A DNA stretch of 64,000 bases from Flavobacteriaceae bacterium (GTDB taxonomy: Bacteria; Bacteroidota; Bacteroidia; Flavobacteriales; Flavobacteriaceae): NCBI GenBank assembly GCA_029243245.1, contig JAQWSK010000004.1:124001-188000 (forward strand), written 5' to 3'. Each line of letters starts with the position of its first letter. Position 1 is the stretch's first letter. The position numbers were made by a program, and so were the translations under genes. The notes below the pieces were generated by a model. That model was not told the origin of the DNA. It ran no database searches and saw only the letters and a list, made by a program, of their open reading frames with translations. Positions 9,160 through 17,178 of this stretch are shown here, in pieces.

Positions 9160-9896
9160 TGTTATTAAAAGTTAAGTTTAAAGAGTTTGGAAAAAAAGTA
9201 TATATTATAAATATCACAAAAAATATTCATGCAAATAGTATTATTGCTTGGCAATCAGAATTATGTAATTCTATTCAAAATGAATTTAAAAACATAATAG
9301 AAGATGTTGTTTTTTCTTTATCAGAGATTACACTTTTTTTTAAAGAAATACCTGATGATAATGATAAAAGGCTAATAAGATTATGGGTAAGGGGTTTTTC
9401 TTTAAGGAAACAAACTATAAAAAGAAATTTTTGGGAAATACCTGCTTGCTTTGATCCTATATATTCTGAAGATTTAATGAATTATTTTCAAAAAAATTCA
9501 TTAGCTTGTAATACATACATTTCAGATTTTCTAAAATGTATTTTTCAAGTACACCACTATGGTTTTTTACCAGGTTTTTTTTATTCTACAGGACTTCCAA
9601 CTAAATTAAATTTACCAAGGAAAGCCAGTCCTTTAAAATTAGTAGAACCTGGCACTTTAGCTATAGGCGAATCATATGTTGGAATTTATCCTCAAAAAAG
9701 TCCAGGAGGGTGGCATAGAATTGGAAAAACTTATTATTCTTTTTTTAATAGGTTAAATAATCCTCCTTGCTTCGCTTTGCCAGGCGATAAGATTAAATTT
9801 ACCTCTATAAATCTTAATGAGTATCAAAAACAAAATGACAAGATTTATGACACCAAAAAATTACCAAATTCAACATCATTTGAAATCATCTGTTAA
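9159..9896 (+). CDS. pxpB: 5-oxoprolinase subunit B (KipI family)
   Basis: Subunit B of the 5-oxoprolinase, homologous to B. subtilis KipI. The C-terminal cyclophilin-like half carries the diagnostic run YGFLPGFFYSTGLP, LPRKASP, AIGESYVGIYPQKSPGGWHRIGKT and ALPGDKIKF. The N-terminal half is more divergent, as usual in this family. Older annotations call such genes allophanate hydrolase subunit 1 or kinase inhibitor; the adjoining pxpA and pxpC make 5-oxoprolinase the better reading. It shares its first base with the end of pxpA, and pxpC begins inside its 3' end in another frame. Confidence 0.9.
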   Translation: MLLKVKFKEFGKKVYIINITKNIHANSIIAWQSELCNSIQNEFKNIIEDVVFSLSEITLFFKEIPDDNDKRLIRLWVRGFSLRKQTIKRNFWEIPACFDPIYSEDLMNYFQKNSLACNTYISDFLKCIFQVHHYGFLPGFFYSTGLPTKLNLPRKASPLKLVEPGTLAIGESYVGIYPQKSPGGWHRIGKTYYSFFNRLNNPPCFALPGDKIKFTSINLNEYQKQNDKIYDTKKLPNSTSFEIIC

Positions 9897-10728
9897 AATA
9901 ATTGATCCTGGATTTTATACGTCTATTCAAGATAATGGTCGTTATGGTTATCGAAGATTGGGTTTTCCTGTTTCAGGCCCTATGGATAAACTTTCATTTA
10001 CAACTGCAAATAAATTAGTTGGAAATTTTAATAATGAACCTGCTTTAGAATCTACATTTAAAGGTCCAAAACTCTTGTTTTCAGGTCCTAGTTGGGTAGC
10101 TGTAAGCGGAGCAACAATTCCTGTACTTAAGAATGATAGAATTATTGAAATAAATAAACCTTTTTTTTGTGATTTAGGAGATGTTTTAGAGTTAGGACCT
10201 GTAATTAAAGGTGTTAGAAGTTATATTAGTTTTGAAGGCGGGATATTTAAAAATAAGGTTTTCGGAAGTTATTCTCAATATTATCCAATAACTAAAAATG
10301 CTACTATAAAAAAGGGAGAAAAGATTTCACTTAAGAGCTCAACAAGTCTTTTAAAGCAAACGAAGTATAATTTTGAGATAAATAATTTAAGATTTGATCA
10401 ACAATTAGAAGTTTTTGAGGGCCCATATTGGAAGTATCTGTCTAATGAATTAAAAAAGATAATATTAAATATTGAATTTAAAATAGGCTTAAACGATAGG
10501 ATGGCTTATCGGTTGACTGGAAGTTTGCCGAAAAATAAAATTTCAACTCCCAGCGCACCTGTTCTTCCTGGCACAGTTCAATTAACACCAAATGGAGATT
10601 TAATAATTGTAATGAGAGACGGACAAGTTACAGGTGGATACCCTAGGATACTCCAGTTGACTGAAAAATCTCAGTCAGACTTGTCCCAGTTTACAAACGG
10701 AAAGTTAATTAATTTTAGAATTATCTAG
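9847..10728 (+). CDS. pxpC: 5-oxoprolinase subunit C (KipA family)
   Basis: Subunit C of the 5-oxoprolinase, related to the biotin-dependent carboxyltransferase/KipA family. Motifs are PGFYTSIQDNGRYGYRRLGF, VSGPMDKLSF, and near the C-terminus PSAPVLPGTVQLTPNG and QVTGGYPRI. The start is uncertain: ATGs at 9817, 9835 and 9847 and a TTG at 9880 are in frame. Homologues begin only a few residues before the PGFYTSIQD motif, which favours 9847 or the TTG at 9880. I chose the ATG at 9847. It overlaps pxpB by about 50 bases, and its 3' end overlaps the convergent nitroreductase by 8 bases. Confidence 0.9.
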   Translation: MTPKNYQIQHHLKSSVKIIDPGFYTSIQDNGRYGYRRLGFPVSGPMDKLSFTTANKLVGNFNNEPALESTFKGPKLLFSGPSWVAVSGATIPVLKNDRIIEINKPFFCDLGDVLELGPVIKGVRSYISFEGGIFKNKVFGSYSQYYPITKNATIKKGEKISLKSSTSLLKQTKYNFEINNLRFDQQLEVFEGPYWKYLSNELKKIILNIEFKIGLNDRMAYRLTGSLPKNKISTPSAPVLPGTVQLTPNGDLIIVMRDGQVTGGYPRILQLTEKSQSDLSQFTNGKLINFRII

Positions 10729-11449
10729 AATAATAGATCTCATTAGTAGGTATTCTAAATCTTTTACCATAAACTCCTTCTTCTTTACGTATCCCACACC
10801 CTATAACCATACTGATTTCAACCTTAGATGGCAAGTCTAGGTCTTTTTTTATTCTATTTGAGTCAAACCCTTCCATTGGACAAGTATCATATCCAATTCC
10901 AGCCATGCTTACCATAAAAGATTGAGCTGCTAAAGCCGCACTTTTATGAGAAACCACTCTTAAATCACAGCTTCCAACTTCACGATATATTGGCTTGTAT
11001 AAACCAACCACTTTTGTATATATTTTTTTTATAAAACTTGTTAACCCAAAAAAATCTGAATAAAGTAATGGAACTAATTTATTATAATAACGTAAAGATT
11101 TCTTTTTAAGATTAGGATCTAAATTTTCAATTTTGGATAAAGAGGATTTGATATTAGTTACATTTGAATCAAGTCTTTTTCTCCACAAATCTTTTCTAAC
11201 AACGACAATAACAATTTGTTCGGCTGTTTTTGCTGCTGGTTGATTGAAGCAGGATTTGACAATTTTTCCTTTTTCATATTTTGAAATTATATGGTGAAAT
11301 TCCCATAATTGCATATTACTACTTGAGGGTGATAGTGTAGCCTGTATGATACATTTTTTAACTTTCTTTTGATCTATTGTTTTTTCTGGATCATAAACAC
11401 GTACAGACCTTCTAAAATCTATAGCCTCACTAACTGATTTTTCTTGCAT
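10721..11449 (-). CDS. Nitroreductase family protein
   Basis: A flavin-dependent oxidoreductase of the nitroreductase superfamily (242 residues). FRRSVRVYDPEKTID (12-26) is the usual FMN phosphate-binding start, followed by ATLSPSSSNMQLWEFHHI, where the SPSSSN segment contacts FMN. MAGIGYDTCPMEGFDSNRI near residues 180-198 is the conserved C-terminal flavin-binding section. The physiological substrate cannot be told; family members reduce quinones, nitro compounds or dihydropteridines with NAD(P)H. It is alone on this strand, convergent with pxpC and divergent from ilvD. Confidence 0.85.
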   Translation of the reverse strand: MQEKSVSEAIDFRRSVRVYDPEKTIDQKKVKKCIIQATLSPSSSNMQLWEFHHIISKYEKGKIVKSCFNQPAAKTAEQIVIVVVRKDLWRKRLDSNVTNIKSSLSKIENLDPNLKKKSLRYYNKLVPLLYSDFFGLTSFIKKIYTKVVGLYKPIYREVGSCDLRVVSHKSAALAAQSFMVSMAGIGYDTCPMEGFDSNRIKKDLDLPSKVEISMVIGCGIRKEEGVYGKRFRIPTNEIYYSR

Positions 11450-11579
11450 ATGAATAATATATCCTTTATTGAAAAGGATTAACTTTGCTGCAAATATCAG
11501 TAATTTTAATAATTTTTAAAGTATTATGTTTAAAATTGATTTGAATTCCAGCTTTTATTTAATGTAAAATACTGATAAT

Positions 11580-11602
11580 CATAATCTTAATATTAGATTA
11601 TG
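11580..11602 (+). repeat. Inverted repeat upstream of ilvD
   Basis: An 8-base perfect inverted repeat, CATAATCT / AGATTATG, separated by a 7-base AT-only loop. It lies about 80 bases before ilvD and upstream of the box at 11659. It could be an operator for the ilv operon or a hairpin in a longer leader. There is no T run after it, so it is not a classical terminator. Confidence 0.35.
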
Positions 11603-11658
11603 TGTTTTGGGTATAGTGATGATTTATTACATTATTTATTCTAAGTAGTTGTTCTAAT

Positions 11659-11666
11659 TATTTTTG
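11659..11666 (+). promoter_or_regulatory. Putative -7 promoter box of the ilv operon
   Basis: TATTTTTG matches TAnnTTTG and ends 17 bases before the ilvD ATG, predicting a leader of about 14 bases. A second match, TAACTTTG at 11480-11487, would give a leader of about 190 bases. No -33 element is clear for either. Confidence 0.35.
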
Positions 11667-11683
11667 TTAAAGAAATTTTCGTT

Positions 11684-13363
11684 ATGGGTTTAAATAAATA
11701 TAGCCATCAAGTCACACAAGATTCTACGCAGCCAGCGGCTCAAGCTATGCTTCATGCTATCGGTATGACGGATGATGATTTTAAAAAGCCTTTAGTTGGT
11801 ATCGCAAGTACTGGATTTGAAGGGAATCCATGTAATATGCATTTAAATGATCTTTCTGTTCATGTAAAAAAGGGAATTGAAAATGATAAAAATATGGTTG
11901 GATTAATTTTCAACACAATTGGAGTTAGTGATGGAATTTCTATGGGAACTCCAGGCATGAGATTTTCACTTCCATCTAGGGACGTTATAGCAGATTCAAT
12001 TGAAACTGTAGTTCAGGCAATGTCTTACGATGCTGTTACTACTGTTGTTGGATGTGATAAAAACATGCCAGGAGCTTTAATAGCTATGATAAGATTAGAT
12101 CGTCCTAGTATACTAGTTTATGGAGGTACAATATCTTCTGGCTGCCATAATGGAAAAGAACTGGATGTTGTTTCAGCATTTGAAGCATGGGGAGAAAAAG
12201 TGGCTGGAACTATTGATGAAAAGGAATATAAAAATATAATTCAAAATGCTTGTCCTGGAGCTGGAGCATGTGGTGGTATGTACACTGCAAACACTATGGC
12301 TTCTGCTATAGAAGCATTGGGAATGTCATTACCATATAATTCATCTAATCCAGCTATAAGTGAGGATAAAATAACTGAATGTCATTTAGTAGGTAATTCT
12401 ATTTACAATCTTTTAATAAATGATATTAAACCTTCTGACATTATAACAAAAACATCATTGAATAATGCATTAAAATTAATATCTGTTCTTGGAGGCTCTA
12501 CAAATGCGGTTCTTCATTTTTTAGCCATTGCTAAAGCTGCAAATATTGATTTAAACATAGATGATTTTCAAAAGATTAGTGATGAAACCCCTTTTCTAGC
12601 TGACTTGAAGCCTAGTGGAAGATATTTGATGAAAGATTTACATTCAATAGGAGGAATACCAGCTGTTTTAAAATTTATGTTAGAAAATAAAATGATTAAT
12701 GGAGAATGTTTAACTGTAACTGGAAAAACATTAGCTGAAAATTTAGAAAATATTCCATCACTTAAAAAAAATCAAGATTTAATACGTCCATTGTACAACC
12801 CTATTAAACCTAGTGGTCATATTCGTATTTTGAAAGGCAATCTTGCACCGTCTGGATCTGTTGCTAAAATAACAGGAAAAGAAGGGCTTCTTTTTAAAGG
12901 ACCAGCTCGTGTATTTAATGGTGAATTTGAAGCTAATAATGGTATTTCTTCTGGAATAGTGAATAAAGGTGAGGTCGTAGTTATTCGTTATGAAGGACCA
13001 AAAGGGGGCCCAGGAATGCCTGAAATGCTTAAACCAACTGCAGCAATTATGGGAGCAGGACTTGGAAAAAATGTTGCATTAATTACAGATGGAAGATTTT
13101 CAGGGGGAACACATGGGTTTGTAGTTGGACACATTGTTCCAGAAGCTCAAGAGGGAGGACCAATAGCACTTGTTAAAAATGGAGATATAATTACTATTGA
13201 TGCTGAATCAAATACTATAAGAGTTGATTTATCTGACAGCGAATTAAATTCAAGAAAGTCAAAATGGATTAAACCAGAATATAAATTTCAAAAGGGTGTT
13301 TTATTTAAATACATTAAAAACGTCAGTGATGCTTCTAAGGGTTGTGTAACTGATGAAAATTAA
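11684..13363 (+). CDS. ilvD: Dihydroxy-acid dehydratase
   Basis: Iron-sulfur enzyme that dehydrates dihydroxy-isovalerate and dihydroxy-methylvalerate to the keto acids of valine and isoleucine. All three cluster-ligand regions are present: GNPCNMH (about 47-53), [10 protein letters not shown] (about 121-130) and [17 protein letters not shown] further on. [16 protein letters not shown] near the C-terminus is the IlvD active-site signature. The 559 residues match the family. It is the first gene of a tight ilvD-ilvB-ilvN-ilvC operon with gaps of 3-6 bases. Confidence 0.97.
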   Translation: MGLNKYSHQVTQDSTQPAAQAMLHAIGMTDDDFKKPLVGIASTGFEGNPCNMHLNDLSVHVKKGIENDKNMVGLIFNTIGVSDGISMGTPGMRFSLPSRDVIADSIETVVQAMSYDAVTTVVGCDKNMPGALIAMIRLDRPSILVYGGTISSGCHNGKELDVVSAFEAWGEKVAGTIDEKEYKNIIQNACPGAGACGGMYTANTMASAIEALGMSLPYNSSNPAISEDKITECHLVGNSIYNLLINDIKPSDIITKTSLNNALKLISVLGGSTNAVLHFLAIAKAANIDLNIDDFQKISDETPFLADLKPSGRYLMKDLHSIGGIPAVLKFMLENKMINGECLTVTGKTLAENLENIPSLKKNQDLIRPLYNPIKPSGHIRILKGNLAPSGSVAKITGKEGLLFKGPARVFNGEFEANNGISSGIVNKGEVVVIRYEGPKGGPGMPEMLKPTAAIMGAGLGKNVALITDGRFSGGTHGFVVGHIVPEAQEGGPIALVKNGDIITIDAESNTIRVDLSDSELNSRKSKWIKPEYKFQKGVLFKYIKNVSDASKGCVTDEN

Positions 13364-13366
13364 ACT

Positions 13367-15073
13367 ATGAAAAATAATATTAAATCAATCAAAATTTCTG
13401 GAGCAGAAGCTGTCATTCATAGCCTCTTAGCTGAGGGAGTAGTTTTAATTTATGGATATCCTGGAGGTGCAATAATGCCAATTTATGATGAATTATATAA
13501 ATTTCAAGAGAAGTTACAACATGTTTTAACTAGACATGAGCAAGGTGCAGCTCATGCAGCTCAAGGATACGCAAGAACTTCTGGCAGAGTGGGAGTTGCT
13601 GTGGCAACATCGGGACCTGGTGCTACTAATTTAGTTACTGGAATTGCTGATGCTCAAATTGATTCAACACCAATAGTATGTATAACTGGTCAAGTAGCAT
13701 CAAATCTTTTAGGTTCTGATGCTTTTCAAGAAACTGATATAATTGGTATTTCAACACCGGTAACTAAATGGAATTATCAAATAACAAAAGCAAGTGAAAT
13801 ACCATCTATATTGTCAAAAGCTTTTTATATAGCTAAATCTGGTAGACCAGGACCTGTTCTTATTGATATTACAAAAGACGCTCAGTTTGAAGAATTTGAT
13901 TTCAAATATGAACACTGTAGAGGTATAAGAAGTTATAAACCAGTTCCTGATTTGAATATTGATTTATTAAAAGATGCTGCAGAAATTATTAATAAAGCAA
14001 AAAAACCAATGATAGTTTGGGGTCAGGGAGTTGTTTTAGGCCAAGCAGAAGAAATACTCAAAGAGTTTATTGAGCATTCTGGGATTCCCGCAGTTTGGAC
14101 TATTTTAGGTGCATCTGCGATACCTACATCACACCCTTTGAATAAAGGCATGGTAGGAATGCATGGGAATTATGGACCAAACATTTTAACTAATGAATGC
14201 GATGTTCTTATTGCTATTGGTATGCGTTTTGATGATCGAGTAACAGGTAAATTAGAAACGTATGCTAAGCAAGCAAAAGTAATTCATTTTGAAATTGATC
14301 CTGCAGAAATTAATAAAAATGTATATGCAGACGTTGCTGTTTTAGGAGATTGCAAGATAAGTTTAAAAAAAATAATTCCTTTAATTAATCAAGATGCCTA
14401 TTCTTCTTGGATTTATCGCTTCGATTCTTTAATGGAAATTGAAAATGAAAAAGTTATAAAAAATGATTTATTTCCAACAAAAAAGGGGCTTACGATGGGT
14501 GAGTCAATAAGAATTATAAATAAATATACCAAAGGAGATGCTGTTATAGTAACGGATGTTGGTCAACATCAGATGGTAGCATGCAGATATACTAACTTTA
14601 TTAAATCTAAAAGTAATATTACATCTGGAGGTCTTGGCACAATGGGATTTGCATTACCAGCAGCTATAGGAGCTAAAATGGGTGCGCCTGGTCGGCAAGT
14701 TATTACGATTATAGGAGATGGAGGATTTCAAATGACAATTCAAGAATTAGGAACTATTTTTCAAACTAAAATTGCTGTTAAGATTGTTGTTTTAAATAAC
14801 GGTTTTTTAGGCATGGTACGTCAGTGGCAACAAATGTTTTTTGATAAAAGATATGCTTCAACAGAGATGGTTAACCCTGACTTCGTTAAAATTGCAAAGG
14901 GATATTATATTGATGCAGAAAGAGTAAGTGAAAGAAATAATCTAGATGCTGCTGTATCTAGAATGTTATCTTCGGACAAACCATATTTTTTAGAAATTTG
15001 TGTTGAAAAGGAAGATAATGTTTTTCCAATGATTCCTACAGGTGCTTCGGTATCAGATATAAGATTATCATAA
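13367..15073 (+). CDS. ilvB: Acetolactate synthase, large (catalytic) subunit
   Basis: Thiamine-diphosphate enzyme that makes acetolactate or acetohydroxybutyrate, the first common step for branched-chain amino acids. Landmarks are YGYPGGAIMPIYDEL, the catalytic glutamate in TRHEQGAAHAAQGYAR, ATSGPGATNLVTGIADA, the central FAD-binding domain, and the diphosphate-binding IIGDGGFQMTIQEL...LNNGFLGMVRQWQ. The 568 residues are normal for the biosynthetic form. It lies 3 bases after ilvD, with its regulatory subunit next. Confidence 0.96.
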   Translation: MKNNIKSIKISGAEAVIHSLLAEGVVLIYGYPGGAIMPIYDELYKFQEKLQHVLTRHEQGAAHAAQGYARTSGRVGVAVATSGPGATNLVTGIADAQIDSTPIVCITGQVASNLLGSDAFQETDIIGISTPVTKWNYQITKASEIPSILSKAFYIAKSGRPGPVLIDITKDAQFEEFDFKYEHCRGIRSYKPVPDLNIDLLKDAAEIINKAKKPMIVWGQGVVLGQAEEILKEFIEHSGIPAVWTILGASAIPTSHPLNKGMVGMHGNYGPNILTNECDVLIAIGMRFDDRVTGKLETYAKQAKVIHFEIDPAEINKNVYADVAVLGDCKISLKKIIPLINQDAYSSWIYRFDSLMEIENEKVIKNDLFPTKKGLTMGESIRIINKYTKGDAVIVTDVGQHQMVACRYTNFIKSKSNITSGGLGTMGFALPAAIGAKMGAPGRQVITIIGDGGFQMTIQELGTIFQTKIAVKIVVLNNGFLGMVRQWQQMFFDKRYASTEMVNPDFVKIAKGYYIDAERVSERNNLDAAVSRMLSSDKPYFLEICVEKEDNVFPMIPTGASVSDIRLS

Positions 15074-15078
15074 AAAAA

Positions 15079-15615
15079 ATGAACACAAAAGAAACATATA
15101 CTATTTCAATTTATTCAGAAGACAATATTGGTTTATTAAATCGAATTTCTGCAATATTTTTAAAAAGACATATAAATATTGAAAGTTTTTCTACATCTTT
15201 ATCTGAGATAGAGAATGTTTTTAGATTTATTGTTGTTGTGAATATTCATCCTGATCAAATAAATAAAATTATTCTTCAAATAGAAAAACAAGTAGATGTA
15301 ATTAAAGCTTTTTATCATACCGATGATGAAACAATTTTTCAAGAATCAGCTTTGTATAAAGTAAAGTCTAGTTCTCTTTTTGAAGAAAGACATATACAAA
15401 ATGTTATAAAAAAAAGTCATGCAAATATAGTTACTGTTTCCCCAGAATATTTTGTAATTGAAAAAACAGGTTTTAGGGATGAAACAGAAGATTTAAGGAA
15501 AAAATTACTTGAGTTCGGCTTACTTCAATTTGTAAGATCTGGTCGAATTTCAGTAACAAAATCTAAAATGGAAATTTCAGGAATACTTAATATCATTAAG
15601 AAAAAAATAAAATAA
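15079..15615 (+). CDS. ilvN: Acetolactate synthase, small (regulatory) subunit
   Basis: Regulatory subunit that stimulates the catalytic subunit and gives feedback inhibition by valine. An ACT domain occupies about residues 6-76 (YTISIYSEDNIGLLNRIS, RHINIESFSTS), followed by the C-terminal ACT-like region that ends in a lysine-rich tail. The length of 178 residues is in the long-IlvN range. It begins 5 bases after ilvB and ends 6 bases before ilvC. Genes for the rest of the pathway (ilvE, ilvA, leuABCD) are not in the window. Confidence 0.93.
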   Translation: MNTKETYTISIYSEDNIGLLNRISAIFLKRHINIESFSTSLSEIENVFRFIVVVNIHPDQINKIILQIEKQVDVIKAFYHTDDETIFQESALYKVKSSSLFEERHIQNVIKKSHANIVTVSPEYFVIEKTGFRDETEDLRKKLLEFGLLQFVRSGRISVTKSKMEISGILNIIKKKIK

Positions 15616-15621
15616 CAAAAT

Positions 15622-17091
15622 ATGGCGAATTATTTTAATCAATTATCACTAAGACAACAACTAGGACAATTAGGTAAGTGTCGATTTATGGAATCTTCTG
15701 AGTTTTCAGAAGGTGTGTCTATTTTAAAAAACAAGATCATAGTTATAGTAGGTTGTGGAGCTCAGGGATTAAATCAGGGTTTAAATATGAGAGATTCTGG
15801 CCTGAAAATATCTTATGCGCTTAGACAAGGAGCTATAGATCAAAAAAGAACCTCATTTATTAATGCTTCTGAAAATAACTTTAAAGTAGGAAATTACGAT
15901 GAAATGATTCCTGATGCTGACCTAGTAATTAATCTTACTCCTGACAAAAATCACACCTCTGTTGTAAATGCTATAATGCCACTAATGAAGGAAAATGCCA
16001 CTATTTCTTATTCACATGGTTTTAATATTGTTGAGGAAGGCACAAAGATTCGAGAAGATCTGACAGTTATTATGGTTGCTCCTAAATGTCCAGGATCAGA
16101 AGTTCGAGAAGAATATAAACGTGGATTTGGAGTTCCTACATTAATAGCTGTTCATCCCGAAAATGATCCAAAAAGAATCGGTTTAGATCAAGCAAAAGCA
16201 TATGCTGTTGCAACTGGAGGAGACAGAGCTGGTGTTTTAGAATCTTCTTTTGTTGCTGAAGTTAAATCTGATTTAATGGGAGAACAAACAATACTATGTG
16301 GCGTATTGCAAACTGGTAGTATTTTGTGTTTTGATAAAATGATATCTGAAGGAGTTGATCCTTCTTATGCTTCAAAGCTAATTCAATATGGATGGGAAAC
16401 AATTACTGAAGCATTAAAGCAAGGGGGAATAACTAATATGATGGATAGGCTATCAAATCCAGCTAAGATAAAAGCCTTTGAACTTTCTGAAGAATTAAAG
16501 TTTATTTTAAAACCATTATATAATAAACATATGGATGATATAATGTCAGGTCATTTTTCAAAAAAGATGATGGAGGATTGGGCTAATGATGATAAAAATC
16601 TTCTGAGCTGGAGATCTGCTACATCAGAAACTGCTTTTGAAAAAACTGACCCAACAACAAAAGAAATTAGTAACCAAGAGTATTTTGAAAATGGTGTTTT
16701 GATGGTTGCGTTTGTTCGTGCAGGAGTAGAACTAGCATTTGACACAATGGTTGATGCGGGTATTAAAGAGGAATCGGCATATTATGAATCTTTGCATGAA
16801 ACACCTCTTATTGCTAATACAATCGCAAGAAAGAAATTGTTTGAAATGAATCGCGTAATATCTGATACAGCGGAGTATGGATGTTATTTATTTGATCATG
16901 CTGCAAAGCCTTTGTTAAAAAAATTTATGAGTAAAATTTCATCAGATGTTATAGGCAAACCCTTTATGAAAGGTAAGAATGATGCAGACAATCAAAAATT
17001 AATTATTATTAATGAAATGATTCGTTTTCACCCGATAGAAATTATTGGTTATGATCTTCGTGAGTCTATGACTAACATGAAGAAAATTTAA
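15622..17091 (+). CDS. ilvC: Ketol-acid reductoisomerase (class II, long form)
   Basis: NADPH- and Mg-dependent enzyme that rearranges and reduces acetolactate to dihydroxy-isovalerate. At 489 residues it is the long class II form with a duplicated knotted C-terminal domain, like the Escherichia coli enzyme and unlike the ~330-residue class I form. Rossmann motif [19 protein letters not shown] (about 42-60); the active-site acidic residues lie in [14 protein letters not shown] and later ESLHETPLI. It is the last gene of the operon. The 87 bases to the convergent M14 peptidase contain no convincing terminator hairpin. Confidence 0.96.
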   Translation: MANYFNQLSLRQQLGQLGKCRFMESSEFSEGVSILKNKIIVIVGCGAQGLNQGLNMRDSGLKISYALRQGAIDQKRTSFINASENNFKVGNYDEMIPDADLVINLTPDKNHTSVVNAIMPLMKENATISYSHGFNIVEEGTKIREDLTVIMVAPKCPGSEVREEYKRGFGVPTLIAVHPENDPKRIGLDQAKAYAVATGGDRAGVLESSFVAEVKSDLMGEQTILCGVLQTGSILCFDKMISEGVDPSYASKLIQYGWETITEALKQGGITNMMDRLSNPAKIKAFELSEELKFILKPLYNKHMDDIMSGHFSKKMMEDWANDDKNLLSWRSATSETAFEKTDPTTKEISNQEYFENGVLMVAFVRAGVELAFDTMVDAGIKEESAYYESLHETPLIANTIARKKLFEMNRVISDTAEYGCYLFDHAAKPLLKKFMSKISSDVIGKPFMKGKNDADNQKLIIINEMIRFHPIEIIGYDLRESMTNMKKI

Positions 17092-17178
17092 TAGATTGAT
17101 TACCTTCTCTTTATAGAATTAAATCATGTTTAAATTCCTTACTTAACATTGCTTTTAAAATTTCTTTTTATTTCAATT

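Noticed and set aside
9817-9896. Overlap of pxpB and pxpC as a programmed frameshift or fusion
   Set aside because: Both proteins are complete at their conserved ends; the extra N-terminal residues of pxpC come only from an over-long start choice.
17092-17178. Terminator in the gap between ilvC and the M14 peptidase
   Set aside because: Looked for a hairpin plus T run on both strands and found no stem longer than 5 bases.
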